Below, one piece after another: positions 1-6,120 of a stretch of 6,188 nucleotides of DNA. Position 1 is the first letter of the stretch. Each line of letters opens with the position of its first letter. Source of the DNA: a bacterium 42_11 (GTDB taxonomy: Bacteria; Synergistota; GBS-1); assembly GCA_001508835.1 (NCBI GenBank), contig LGFB01000083.1:1-6188 (forward strand), read 5' to 3'. The translations under genes were made by a program, and so were the position numbers. The notes beneath the pieces were generated by a model. The model made no database searches. It was not told where the DNA came from and saw nothing but the letters and a program-made list of their open reading frames with translations.

Positions 1-373
1 TGGAAACCTCTTCGGAAAAATAAAAAAAGAGTGCGCCATGCTAGTTATAACCCATGATCTATCTTTTGCTGAAAAAATAGCTGACAAGGTCGCTGTGATG
101 TACTTCGGGGAAATTGTGGAAAAATCTGATGTAACCTCGTTCTTTAACCTACAACTCCATCCTTACTCCAAGGGCCTAATGGAATCCCTACCTTCACACG
201 GTTTAAAACCCATAAGAGGAGTGACCCCTAGTTATATGTTTCCTCCCAAGGGCTGTAAGTTCCACCCAAGATGCGATTATCGCTTGGAGGTATGCGACAA
301 GCTGGAACCTCCTGTAATCTCGGTAGACGAATACCGCGAAGTAAAGTGCTGGTTGTATGCAAGAGATAGTTAG
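1..373 (+). CDS. OppD/DppD-family ABC transporter ATP-binding protein (3' part only)
   Basis: This is the C-terminal end of a peptide (or nickel/opine-type) importer ATPase. The reading frame is open from base 2, so the gene starts left of the window and about 123 residues are visible. The ATG at 38 is internal, because it lies just before the switch-histidine strand LVITHD (His codon 53-55), which cannot be the start of an ATPase. After it come the usual DxVAVMYFGEIVE segment and the oligopeptide/dipeptide C-terminal region, opening with LHPYSKGLMESLP. The tail carries four cysteines spaced CX5CX6CX17C (codons at 254, 272, 293 and 347), as in Opp/Dpp ATPases proposed or shown to hold a [4Fe-4S] cluster. 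Walker A, Q-loop, signature and Walker B lie outside the window. Its end overlaps the next gene by 17 nt in another frame, which implies one operon and a heterodimeric ATPase pair. The substrate cannot be told from this fragment. Confidence 0.93.
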   Translation, partial: GNLFGKIKKECAMLVITHDLSFAEKIADKVAVMYFGEIVEKSDVTSFFNLQLHPYSKGLMESLPSHGLKPIRGVTPSYMFPPKGCKFHPRCDYRLEVCDKLEPPVISVDEYREVKCWLYARDS

Positions 374-1217
374 AGGAATAAACGTAACCAAAATTTTTAA
401 AAAGGGAATATTATCAATGAATAAAAGGATTGCAGTAGAAAGAGTAAATATTAGCCTCTTTCAAGGAGAAACACTCACCATCTTGGGAGAAAGCGGTAGT
501 GGAAAAACTACCCTTGTTAAGCTTCTCCTAAAAATAATCAAACCCACCTATGGAGAGGTTCTGTTTCTCGATAAAGGTTTAATCGGGAATATAAGTCTTC
601 TATCACAACACCCAGAAAAGGCCTTCGATCCAAGGTGGAAAATCCAACGGAGTTTGCTTGAACCGGCTAAAATCAAAAAAATTAAGCTCGAAGAAGATTT
701 CCTCTTCGGTCTATTAGAAAAAGTCAACCTAAACATGGACATTCTAAATCGTTATCCTCACGAGGTAAGCGGCGGAGAGTTGCAAAGGATTGCCTTACTA
801 CGAGCAGTGATTTCAAACCCAAGACTATTGGTATGCGACGAGCCTACCTCTATGTTAGATGCTTCCACTCAAGCCTTGATAATAAACTTCCTTCTAAAGT
901 TAAAAAGGGAGAGACATTTAACCTTAATGTTCATAACGCACGATATTGAACTTGCAAAAGTTATAAGTGAAAGAACAGCAATAATGTACTACGGTGAGAT
1001 AATAGAAATAGGTCAAAATATCTTTAAAGAGCCTCTACACCCATACACGAAACTTTTCCTCAAAGGAGAGATAAAACCTCAAGAGAATCTTTTTATATAC
1101 TCAACGGGTTGTAAGTTCTACCAAATCTGCCCCTCAAGGGAAAGGATTTGCCTTCATAAAAGGCCTCCCCTATCGATACTTACAAACAGGAAAGTTAAAT
1201 GCTGGCTATACGCTTAA
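357..1217 (+). CDS. OppF/DppF-family ABC transporter ATP-binding protein
   Basis: A complete 286-residue cytoplasmic ATPase of a peptide-type importer, partner of the preceding OppD/DppD-like protein. Visible in order: an A-loop aromatic near Phe14, Walker A GESGSGKT (44-51), Q-loop Gln84, signature VSGGELQR (137-144), Walker B ending in Asp161-Glu162, D-loop SMLD (165-168), switch His195 in ITHD, and the C-terminal peptide-transporter region beginning LHPYTK (227). Cys252, Cys258, Cys265 and Cys282 (CX5CX6CX16C) match the quartet in its neighbour. All ATPase motifs look intact. It is somewhat shorter than the usual 310-330 residues, mostly through short linkers. The ATG at 357 has no good Shine-Dalgarno site, so translation is probably coupled to the overlapping upstream gene. 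A later ATG at 417 would remove the first strand and the A-loop and is less likely. Peptide versus nickel or opine substrate is unresolved. Confidence 0.93.
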   Translation: MQEIVRGINVTKIFKKGILSMNKRIAVERVNISLFQGETLTILGESGSGKTTLVKLLLKIIKPTYGEVLFLDKGLIGNISLLSQHPEKAFDPRWKIQRSLLEPAKIKKIKLEEDFLFGLLEKVNLNMDILNRYPHEVSGGELQRIALLRAVISNPRLLVCDEPTSMLDASTQALIINFLLKLKRERHLTLMFITHDIELAKVISERTAIMYYGEIIEIGQNIFKEPLHPYTKLFLKGEIKPQENLFIYSTGCKFYQICPSRERICLHKRPPLSILTNRKVKCWLYA

Positions 1218-1220
1218 TTA

Positions 1221-1288
1221 GGAGTGGAGTTCCCCCCGTAGGGGGAGAGGCTACGGGGGGAACCTGGCGCTTAGCTAAGCTCCACTCC
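1221..1288. repeat. Nested inverted repeats between convergent genes; probable transcript-end structure
   Basis: Three complementary pairs are visible. The core is a perfect 13-bp stem, 1229-1241 with 1251-1263 (GTTCCCCCCGTAG and its complement), closing a 9-nt loop. Outside it, GGAGTGGA at 1221-1228 pairs perfectly with TCCACTCC at 1281-1288. Between them GCTTAGCTAAGC (1269-1280) is a perfect 12-nt palindrome. The outer stem therefore abuts two inner hairpins, like a three-way junction. It fills the 53-nt gap between the OppF-like stop (1215-1217) and the leuA stop (1271-1273), and reaches into the last leuA codons. Because it is symmetric it could end transcripts from both sides, but neither strand has a T-run after the core stem, so it is not a canonical intrinsic terminator. 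It may instead protect RNA 3' ends. Confidence 0.7.
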
Positions 1289-2812
1289 CTTGAGCGAGGC
1301 GGCGGCAAAGAGTCTGTTTAAGGCGTTAACATACGCCTTAATACTCGCTTCTATAACATCCGTGCTTGTACCTCTACCCACTACCGTAAAACTATCATAC
1401 TGTAAGGTTATAACTGCCTCTCCAAGGGCATCGGAACGTTCACTTGTAGCGTCAATTCTGTAACTCTTTAATATCGGATTCACGTTCACTATCCTCTTTA
1501 TAGCTTTATAGGAAGCATCAACCGGACCATTACCAACTGCAGCATCGGTTTTTTCTACTCCATTTTCAAGTAGAGTAACTGTAGCAGTAGCTCTGCCCCC
1601 GTTTTCCACGGTTACAGAGAAACTTTTAAGTTCGAATCTTTTAGACGGAGAAACAGCAATTATCTCATCGGCAATAAAAGCCTCTATGTCACCATCGGTA
1701 ACTATTTCCTTTCTGTCACAAAGCTCTTTAAAGAGCTTAAAGGCTTTTTCGAAGGATTCATCATCCAAATAAAAACCCATTTCCTCAAGACGCATTTTGA
1801 AAGCATGTCTTCCAGAATGCTTACCCAAATAAAGGCGAGTTCCTGGAAAACCTACATCCTCAGGCCGCATTATCTCATAAGTAGCTCTATTACAAAGGAC
1901 ACCATGCTGATGGATGCCCGATTCGTGAGCAAAAGCATTCGCACCTACTATAGCCTTGTTGGGAGGAACAACCACACCTGTAAGCCTAGAAACAAGCCTA
2001 CTTGTTTCATAAAGCCTCTTAGTCTCAATCTTCGTATCCAAACCAAATACATCTTTCCGCGTCTTTAATGCCATCACTATTTCTTCTAAGGCAGCATTAC
2101 CAGCTCTTTCACCAAGACCGTTTATGGTGCATTCAACCTGACGAGCTCCAGCTTCCACAGCTGCAAGAGAATTAGCCACAGCAAGCCCAAGGTCATTATG
2201 GCAATGGACTGACCATATAGCAACTTTCCCGCCATCTACCCTTTCTATTATGGACCTAACAAACTCCCCAAATTCTCTGGGATATGCATAACCAACGGTA
2301 TCCGGAATATTCAATGTCGTAGCACCACAATCCAAAGCTACCTTAAATACCTGAACAAGAAAGTCCAAATCTGACCGACTCGCATCCTCAGCCGAAAATT
2401 CCACATCGTCAACCAAGCTTTTAGCGTAGGTGACCGCTTCCTTGACCGCTTCAAGTACTTCCTCTCGCGTCATTTTGAGCTTGTATTGCATATGAATATC
2501 ACTTGTAGCTATAAAAGTATGAATCCGCGGTCTCTCAGAGTACTTAACCGCCTCATAAGCTGCTTTTATGTCAGCCTTTTTAGCCCGAGCCAAACCCGCT
2601 ATAACAGGCCCTTTAACTTCCTGAGCTATCCTTTTAACCGATTCAAAATCTCCCTCGGAAGCAGCAGGAAACCCTGCCTCTATAACATCCACATTCAAAC
2701 GCGCTAACTGATGAGCAATCTGAAGCTTCTCCGCCATATTAAGATTAATGCCCGCTGCCTGTTCTCCATCTCTTAAAGTGGTATCAAAAATAATAACCCC
2801 ATCATCACCCAT
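1271..2812 (-). CDS. leuA: 2-isopropylmalate synthase
   Basis: Condenses acetyl-CoA with 2-ketoisovalerate to 2-isopropylmalate, the committed step of leucine synthesis; cytoplasmic. At 513 residues it has the usual length of the long bacterial type. The N-terminal TIM barrel shows FDTTLRDGEQ (9-18, Arg14 and metal ligand Asp15), HTFIATSDIHMQYKL (98-112), AEDASRSDLDFL (141-152), the metal-binding HCHND (His203, His205) and NGLGERAGN (231-239, Asn239). The linker region has HESGIHQHG (296-304) and LGKHSGRHAF (329-338). The C-terminal leucine-binding regulatory domain (about 380-513) includes GNGP (427-430) and VVGRGTSTDVIEAS (477-490), so leucine feedback inhibition is expected. The HTFIATS segment favours isopropylmalate over citramalate synthase. 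Its ATG lies 12 nt after the ilvC stop. The upstream site is an unusual G-run (GGGGGG) with AAGGA touching the ATG; an in-frame TAA just upstream fixes the start. It is the last gene of the operon. Confidence 0.96.
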   Translation of the reverse strand: MGDDGVIIFDTTLRDGEQAAGINLNMAEKLQIAHQLARLNVDVIEAGFPAASEGDFESVKRIAQEVKGPVIAGLARAKKADIKAAYEAVKYSERPRIHTFIATSDIHMQYKLKMTREEVLEAVKEAVTYAKSLVDDVEFSAEDASRSDLDFLVQVFKVALDCGATTLNIPDTVGYAYPREFGEFVRSIIERVDGGKVAIWSVHCHNDLGLAVANSLAAVEAGARQVECTINGLGERAGNAALEEIVMALKTRKDVFGLDTKIETKRLYETSRLVSRLTGVVVPPNKAIVGANAFAHESGIHQHGVLCNRATYEIMRPEDVGFPGTRLYLGKHSGRHAFKMRLEEMGFYLDDESFEKAFKLFKELCDRKEIVTDGDIEAFIADEIIAVSPSKRFELKSFSVTVENGGRATATVTLLENGVEKTDAAVGNGPVDASYKAIKRIVNVNPILKSYRIDATSERSDALGEAVITLQYDSFTVVGRGTSTDVIEASIKAYVNALNRLFAAASLKGVELS

Positions 2813-2824
2813 TCCTTAACCCCC

Positions 2825-3832
2825 CTATACTGGCGGTTTTTTATTTTCAAGCCAGGGCATCATCTCCCTGAGTTTTGCGCCCACCTTTTCTATCAAGTGC
2901 TCCCTCTCCTTAGCAAGCCACGCTTTAAAGCGCGGTCTGCCACATTGATTTTCAAGAATCCAATCTTTCGCAAAAGAGCCATCCTTAACCCGTTTAAGAA
3001 GCTCTCTCATACGATTCCTAACATCCTCGTTTATAAGGTAGCTACCTGCAATCATATCTCCATACTTTGCAGTATCGCTAACAGAATATCTCATCCAAGA
3101 AAGCCCACCTTCATACATGAGATCAACTATGAGCTTAAGCTCATTCAAACACTCAAAATAGGCTATCTCTGGTTGATATCCTGCTTCAACAAGAATTTCA
3201 AAACCAGCCTTAATAAGCTCCGTGACACCACCACACAAAACAGCTTGTTCACCAAAAAGATCTGTCTCCGTTTCTTCTGCAAACGTAGTAAGGATAAGTC
3301 CCGCACGTCCTGCACCTATAGCGCTTGCATACGCCAAACCAATCTGTTTGGCCTGACCTGTCGCATCCTGATGTACAGCCAATAGAGCCGGAACTCCTTT
3401 CCCTTCCTTATACATCCTTCTAACTAAATGACCGGGACCTTTGGGAGCCACCATAAAGACATCTACGTTTTTAGGGGGCTCAATTTGATGATAGTGAATA
3501 GTAAAGCCATGGGAAAACCCCAAAGCTACACCAGGCCTCAAATTGTCTTTCACATAGGTTTTATAGACCTCCGCCTGAACGTGATCTGGAATAAGGAACA
3601 TAACGATATCCGCCATTTTGACAGCTTCGTCTACTTTCCTAACCTCAAAGCCATCTGCTTCTGCAACCTCCCAAGACCTGCTACCTTCATAAAGACCTAC
3701 AACTACATCAACTCCGCTATCTCTTAGATTCTGAGCATGTGCATGCCCTTGGCTACCGTAGCCCAAAATAGCTACCTTTTTCCCTTTCAATAAGGAAAGG
3801 TCTGCATCCTTGTCGTATAAAACTTCTGCCAT
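2825..3832 (-). CDS. ilvC: Ketol-acid reductoisomerase (class I)
   Basis: Converts 2-acetolactate or 2-aceto-2-hydroxybutyrate to the dihydroxy acids of valine/leucine and isoleucine synthesis, using Mg2+ and NAD(P)H; cytoplasmic. At 335 residues it is a short class I enzyme without the duplicated domain. The N-terminal Rossmann domain has GYGSQG (24-29) and the cofactor loop GLYEGSRSW (46-54). His108 lies in GFSHGF, and MVAPKGPGH follows (127-135, Lys131). The knotted C-terminal domain has [19 protein letters not shown] (184-202, metal ligands Asp191 and Glu195), Glu227 and Glu231, and [11 protein letters not shown] (249-259, Ser252). All expected catalytic positions are present. In the cofactor loop Tyr48 stands where Arg is common, while Ser51 and Ser53 are kept, so cofactor preference cannot be assigned. 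The ATG at 3832 follows the ilvB stop by 5 nt and has a near-ideal ribosome-binding site inside the end of ilvB. Confidence 0.97.
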   Translation of the reverse strand: MAEVLYDKDADLSLLKGKKVAILGYGSQGHAHAQNLRDSGVDVVVGLYEGSRSWEVAEADGFEVRKVDEAVKMADIVMFLIPDHVQAEVYKTYVKDNLRPGVALGFSHGFTIHYHQIEPPKNVDVFMVAPKGPGHLVRRMYKEGKGVPALLAVHQDATGQAKQIGLAYASAIGAGRAGLILTTFAEETETDLFGEQAVLCGGVTELIKAGFEILVEAGYQPEIAYFECLNELKLIVDLMYEGGLSWMRYSVSDTAKYGDMIAGSYLINEDVRNRMRELLKRVKDGSFAKDWILENQCGRPRFKAWLAKEREHLIEKVGAKLREMMPWLENKKPPV

Positions 3833-3837
3833 ATGAA

Positions 3838-5544
3838 TTACCTCCTTTCCAGACTTTCCTCGGTTATAATATCTTTAAGAGTGCCACCAGGAACCATCAT
3901 GGGTAAAACCTTTTCTTCCTGAGGAATAAGAAAGTTAATAACCACAGGTCCCGGAGTTTCTATCGCTCTTTCTATGGCACTCTTAACTTCCGAAGCCTCC
4001 GAAACTGTCCATCCTTGAGCCCCCAAGGATTTAGCCAGAACATCGTAATCAGGTTCCCTTGAGTAAATGGTTTCTGAGTATCGCTTCCCGAAGAAAAGCT
4101 CTTGCCATTGTCTAACCATGCCTAAAGCTCTGTTATTAAGAAGTAAAACCTTTACAGGCAAGTTATAACGAGCACATGTATCAAGCTCTTGAACCGACAT
4201 CATAAAGCTCCCATCTCCAGCTATACAAAATACGGGTTTATCCAAACCGTAAGCTACTGAGGCACCCATTGCAGCGGGAAGACCATATCCCATGGTCCCG
4301 AGCCCACCGGAGGTTAAGAACCGGCGAGGTTTGTTAACTTTGCAATAAAGGGCTGCCCACATCTGATTTTGACCCACTTCAGTTGTGACAAGCGCATCCC
4401 CCTTTGTAACTTCCATGAGAGCCCTTAAAACGTGCTGAGGTCTCACCTGCCCTGCATATTCAAGATTTAAGTTAAGCTCTTTCTTCCACTCCTCCACCTT
4501 TTCAAGCCAATCCTTTCTTTTAGAGGAATCAAACTTACCGTCAAAAGATTCCAAGAGCCTTTCTAAAATAGCCTTGGCATCCCCTGCAAGATAAACGTGA
4601 GGGTTAATATTTTTCCCTATTTCTGAGGAGTCATAATCTATATGAATTATTTTGGCTGAATTGGAAAACTTATCAGGCCTCCCTATGGTTCTATCGCTAA
4701 ACCTGACACCAACGGCAATGATAAGATCCGCATCACATACGGCTTTATTTCCAGCCGGCGTGCCATGCATTCCCACCATACCTAAAGAAAGCCTGTGATC
4801 TTCGGGGAAAGCGCCCTTGCCCATTAAAGTGGTTGCTACAGGTATTTCAAGCTTTTCAGCCAAGCTCAATAACTCCTCATAAGCATTGGATAAAATTACG
4901 CCCCCGCCTGCTATAATAACAGGCCTTTCACTTTCAAAAATTAACTTCACAGCCTGCGTTAAGCCATCTAAATCCAAAGAACCATCAGGGTTATAGCCTT
5001 TAAAATAAACTTCCTTTTCTTCAAAAATACCCTCTTGACGCTGAACATCTGAAGGCAACTCAATAAGAACCGGACCAGGTCTACCAGTTTTTGCTATGTA
5101 AAAAGCTCCGCGAACTGCACGATATATATCCTCAAACTTTCTTACTTTAAAACTATGCTTAACTATAGGCAACGTGATACCCACTATGTCAACTTCTTGA
5201 AACGCATCTTTACCCATAAAAGTTGTGGCAACTTGACCAACTATGGCAACAAGCGGAACAGAATCCATGTAAGCCGTCGCTATTCCAGTAACAAGGTTAG
5301 TGCTTCCCGGACCAGAAGTTGCTATACAAACCCCTACTTTCCCACTTACACGAGCGTAACCATCGGCAGCATGAGCTGCGGATTGTTCGTGTCTAACAAG
5401 GATATGCTTAAAACTCTTGTGCTTATAAAGCTCATCATAAAAGGGCATTATAGCACCACCAGGGATGCCAAAAGCAACTTCAACACCCTCAAGCTCTAAA
5501 CATCTTAAAACTGCCTCTGCACCTGTCATCTTTCTTCCATTCAT
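3838..5544 (-). CDS. ilvB: Acetohydroxyacid (acetolactate) synthase, catalytic subunit
   Basis: The ThDP- and FAD-dependent large subunit that joins pyruvate-derived hydroxyethyl to pyruvate or 2-ketobutyrate, the first shared step of branched-chain amino acid synthesis. From the ATG at 5544 it has 568 residues, a usual length. The pyrimidine-binding domain has [12 protein letters not shown] (26-37), the catalytic Glu53 in [23 protein letters not shown] (77-84) and GKDAFQE (111-117). The central FAD-binding domain has AGGGV (212-216), [10 protein letters not shown] (241-250) and RFSDRTIG (281-288). The pyrophosphate-binding domain has EVGQNQMW (389-396), [15 protein letters not shown] (414-428), GDGSF (443-447) through NN (470-471) for ThDP-Mg, and MVRQWQE (476-482). 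These, with an adjacent ilvN, separate it from catabolic acetolactate synthases. A GTG at 5547 is an alternative start. The ATG overlaps the ilvN stop by one base (TGATG), with GGAGGG 8 nt upstream, so coupled translation is likely. Confidence 0.96.
   Translation of the reverse strand: MNGRKMTGAEAVLRCLELEGVEVAFGIPGGAIMPFYDELYKHKSFKHILVRHEQSAAHAADGYARVSGKVGVCIATSGPGSTNLVTGIATAYMDSVPLVAIVGQVATTFMGKDAFQEVDIVGITLPIVKHSFKVRKFEDIYRAVRGAFYIAKTGRPGPVLIELPSDVQRQEGIFEEKEVYFKGYNPDGSLDLDGLTQAVKLIFESERPVIIAGGGVILSNAYEELLSLAEKLEIPVATTLMGKGAFPEDHRLSLGMVGMHGTPAGNKAVCDADLIIAVGVRFSDRTIGRPDKFSNSAKIIHIDYDSSEIGKNINPHVYLAGDAKAILERLLESFDGKFDSSKRKDWLEKVEEWKKELNLNLEYAGQVRPQHVLRALMEVTKGDALVTTEVGQNQMWAALYCKVNKPRRFLTSGGLGTMGYGLPAAMGASVAYGLDKPVFCIAGDGSFMMSVQELDTCARYNLPVKVLLLNNRALGMVRQWQELFFGKRYSETIYSREPDYDVLAKSLGAQGWTVSEASEVKSAIERAIETPGPVVINFLIPQEEKVLPMMVPGGTLKDIITEESLERR
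3840..3846 (-). promoter_or_regulatory. Ribosome-binding site of ilvC
   Basis: On the minus strand AGGAGGT lies 7 nt before the ilvC ATG and inside the last codons of ilvB, including the first base of its stop codon. It is an almost full match to the anti-Shine-Dalgarno sequence and fixes the ilvC start. Confidence 0.85.
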
Positions 5545-6038
5545 CACTTCCGCCCTCCATTAAAGCCAACCCTCTTCATAGCAACGCTACCGCTACAAGC
5601 AAGCTCTTTAATCCCATACGGCTTAAAAGCATTGATACATGCGTTAATCTTATCTTTATCACCGGTAACCTCCACTACTATTCCTTCTTCGCCTACATCT
5701 ATTACATGTGCCCTAAAAACATCTGCAAGCTGAAAAACCTCGGGTCTTTCTCCAGCCTTAGATTCGACCTTGATTAAAGAAAGTTCTCTTTCAACAAATC
5801 CGCCGTTCGTGAGCTCCTCAACGGCTATAACCTCCACCAGTTTCTTAAGTTGGGAAGTAACCTGCTTAAGCACCCCTTCGTCACCTTCGAAAACTATGGT
5901 GAATCTGGAAATGCCAGACCCATTTATCCTCCCAACGCTTAAACTCTCAACGTTATATCCTCTTCTAAAAATTAAGCCTGCAATCCTACACAAAACTCCC
6001 GGATTATCTTCCGTCCAAACACTAATTACATACCTCAT
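5544..6038 (-). CDS. ilvN: Acetohydroxyacid synthase, regulatory (small) subunit
   Basis: The regulatory partner of IlvB, which raises its activity and confers valine feedback inhibition. From the ATG at 6038 it has 164 residues, typical of IlvN/IlvH. The N-terminal ACT domain (about 1-75) starts MRYVISVWTEDNPGVLCRIA, with Gly14 and then RRGYNVESLSVG (25-36), where Gly14 and Asn29 match conserved effector-site positions. The C-terminal ACT-like domain (about 80-160) includes VERELSLIKV, FRAHVIDVG and the GTSG-like turn GDKDK. The start at 6038 is chosen because GGGAGGG lies 6 nt upstream; an in-frame TTG at 6053 would put that site inside the gene. It is the first gene of the operon and precedes ilvB, the reverse of the usual ilvB-ilvN order. 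The regulatory elements at 6056-6188 lie directly upstream. Confidence 0.95.
   Translation of the reverse strand: MRYVISVWTEDNPGVLCRIAGLIFRRGYNVESLSVGRINGSGISRFTIVFEGDEGVLKQVTSQLKKLVEVIAVEELTNGGFVERELSLIKVESKAGERPEVFQLADVFRAHVIDVGEEGIVVEVTGDKDKINACINAFKPYGIKELACSGSVAMKRVGFNGGRK
5553..5558 (-). promoter_or_regulatory. Ribosome-binding site of ilvB
   Basis: GGAGGG on the minus strand, inside the end of ilvN. It is 8 nt before the ATG at 5544 and 5 nt before the alternative GTG at 5547, so spacing alone does not decide between them. ATG is preferred as the commoner start codon. Confidence 0.75.
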
Positions 6039-6044
6039 TCCTAT

Positions 6045-6051
6045 CCCTCCC
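6045..6051 (-). promoter_or_regulatory. Ribosome-binding site of ilvN
   Basis: GGGAGGG on the minus strand with a 6-nt spacer to the ATG at 6038. It decides the ilvN start against the longer in-frame TTG at 6053, which overlaps this site. A seven-base complement (TCCCTCC) occurs upstream in the minus-strand sequence at 6166-6172. Confidence 0.85.
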
Positions 6052-6067
6052 AAGAATTATAGAAAGT

Positions 6068-6120
6068 AAAAATAAAAGGGGCGGGGCCCCTTTTGCCTTT
6101 TCGGCGGGGCCCCGCCCCTT
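6068..6120 (-). terminator. Intrinsic terminator just upstream of ilvN (candidate ilv-leu leader attenuator)
   Basis: Read on the minus strand, AAGGGGCGGGGCCCC (6120-6106) pairs perfectly over 15 bp with its complement at 6090-6076. The 15-nt loop contains a small GCC-GAAAA-GGC hairpin. The 3' arm runs into TTTTATTTTT (6077-6068), the T-tract of a Rho-independent terminator acting toward ilvN. No T-run follows the stem on the plus strand, so its direction is clear. The 3' arm alone can also form AAAAGGGG-CCCCG-CCCCTTTT (6094-6074) with the same T-tract. The tract ends 29 nt before the ilvN ATG. Either it attenuates the ilv-leu operon within its own leader, or it ends an upstream minus-strand unit. 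The sequence shown does not settle which. Confidence 0.88.

Noticed and set aside
417..1217. ATG at 417 as an alternative start of the OppF-like gene
   Set aside because: A weak AAGGG precedes it, but starting there removes the first beta-strand and A-loop aromatic that family members keep. The ATG at 357 gives the expected N-terminus.
2897..3385. A 162-codon plus-strand open frame antisense to ilvC
   Set aside because: It lies wholly opposite a well-conserved ilvC, encodes a basic, low-quality sequence with no recognisable motif, and has no convincing ribosome-binding site. It is a shadow of ilvC codon use.
5544..6038. Asp11 in IlvN where E. coli IlvH has Asn11, as a possible loss of valine sensitivity
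   Set aside because: Asp at this position is seen in other bacterial small subunits, and the neighbouring Gly14 and Asn29 are kept. It is not evidence of altered regulation.
6039..6053. TTG at 6053 as the ilvN start, adding five residues
   Set aside because: It would place the GGGAGGG ribosome-binding site inside the coding region. The ATG at 6038 gives the standard IlvN N-terminus MRYVISV.
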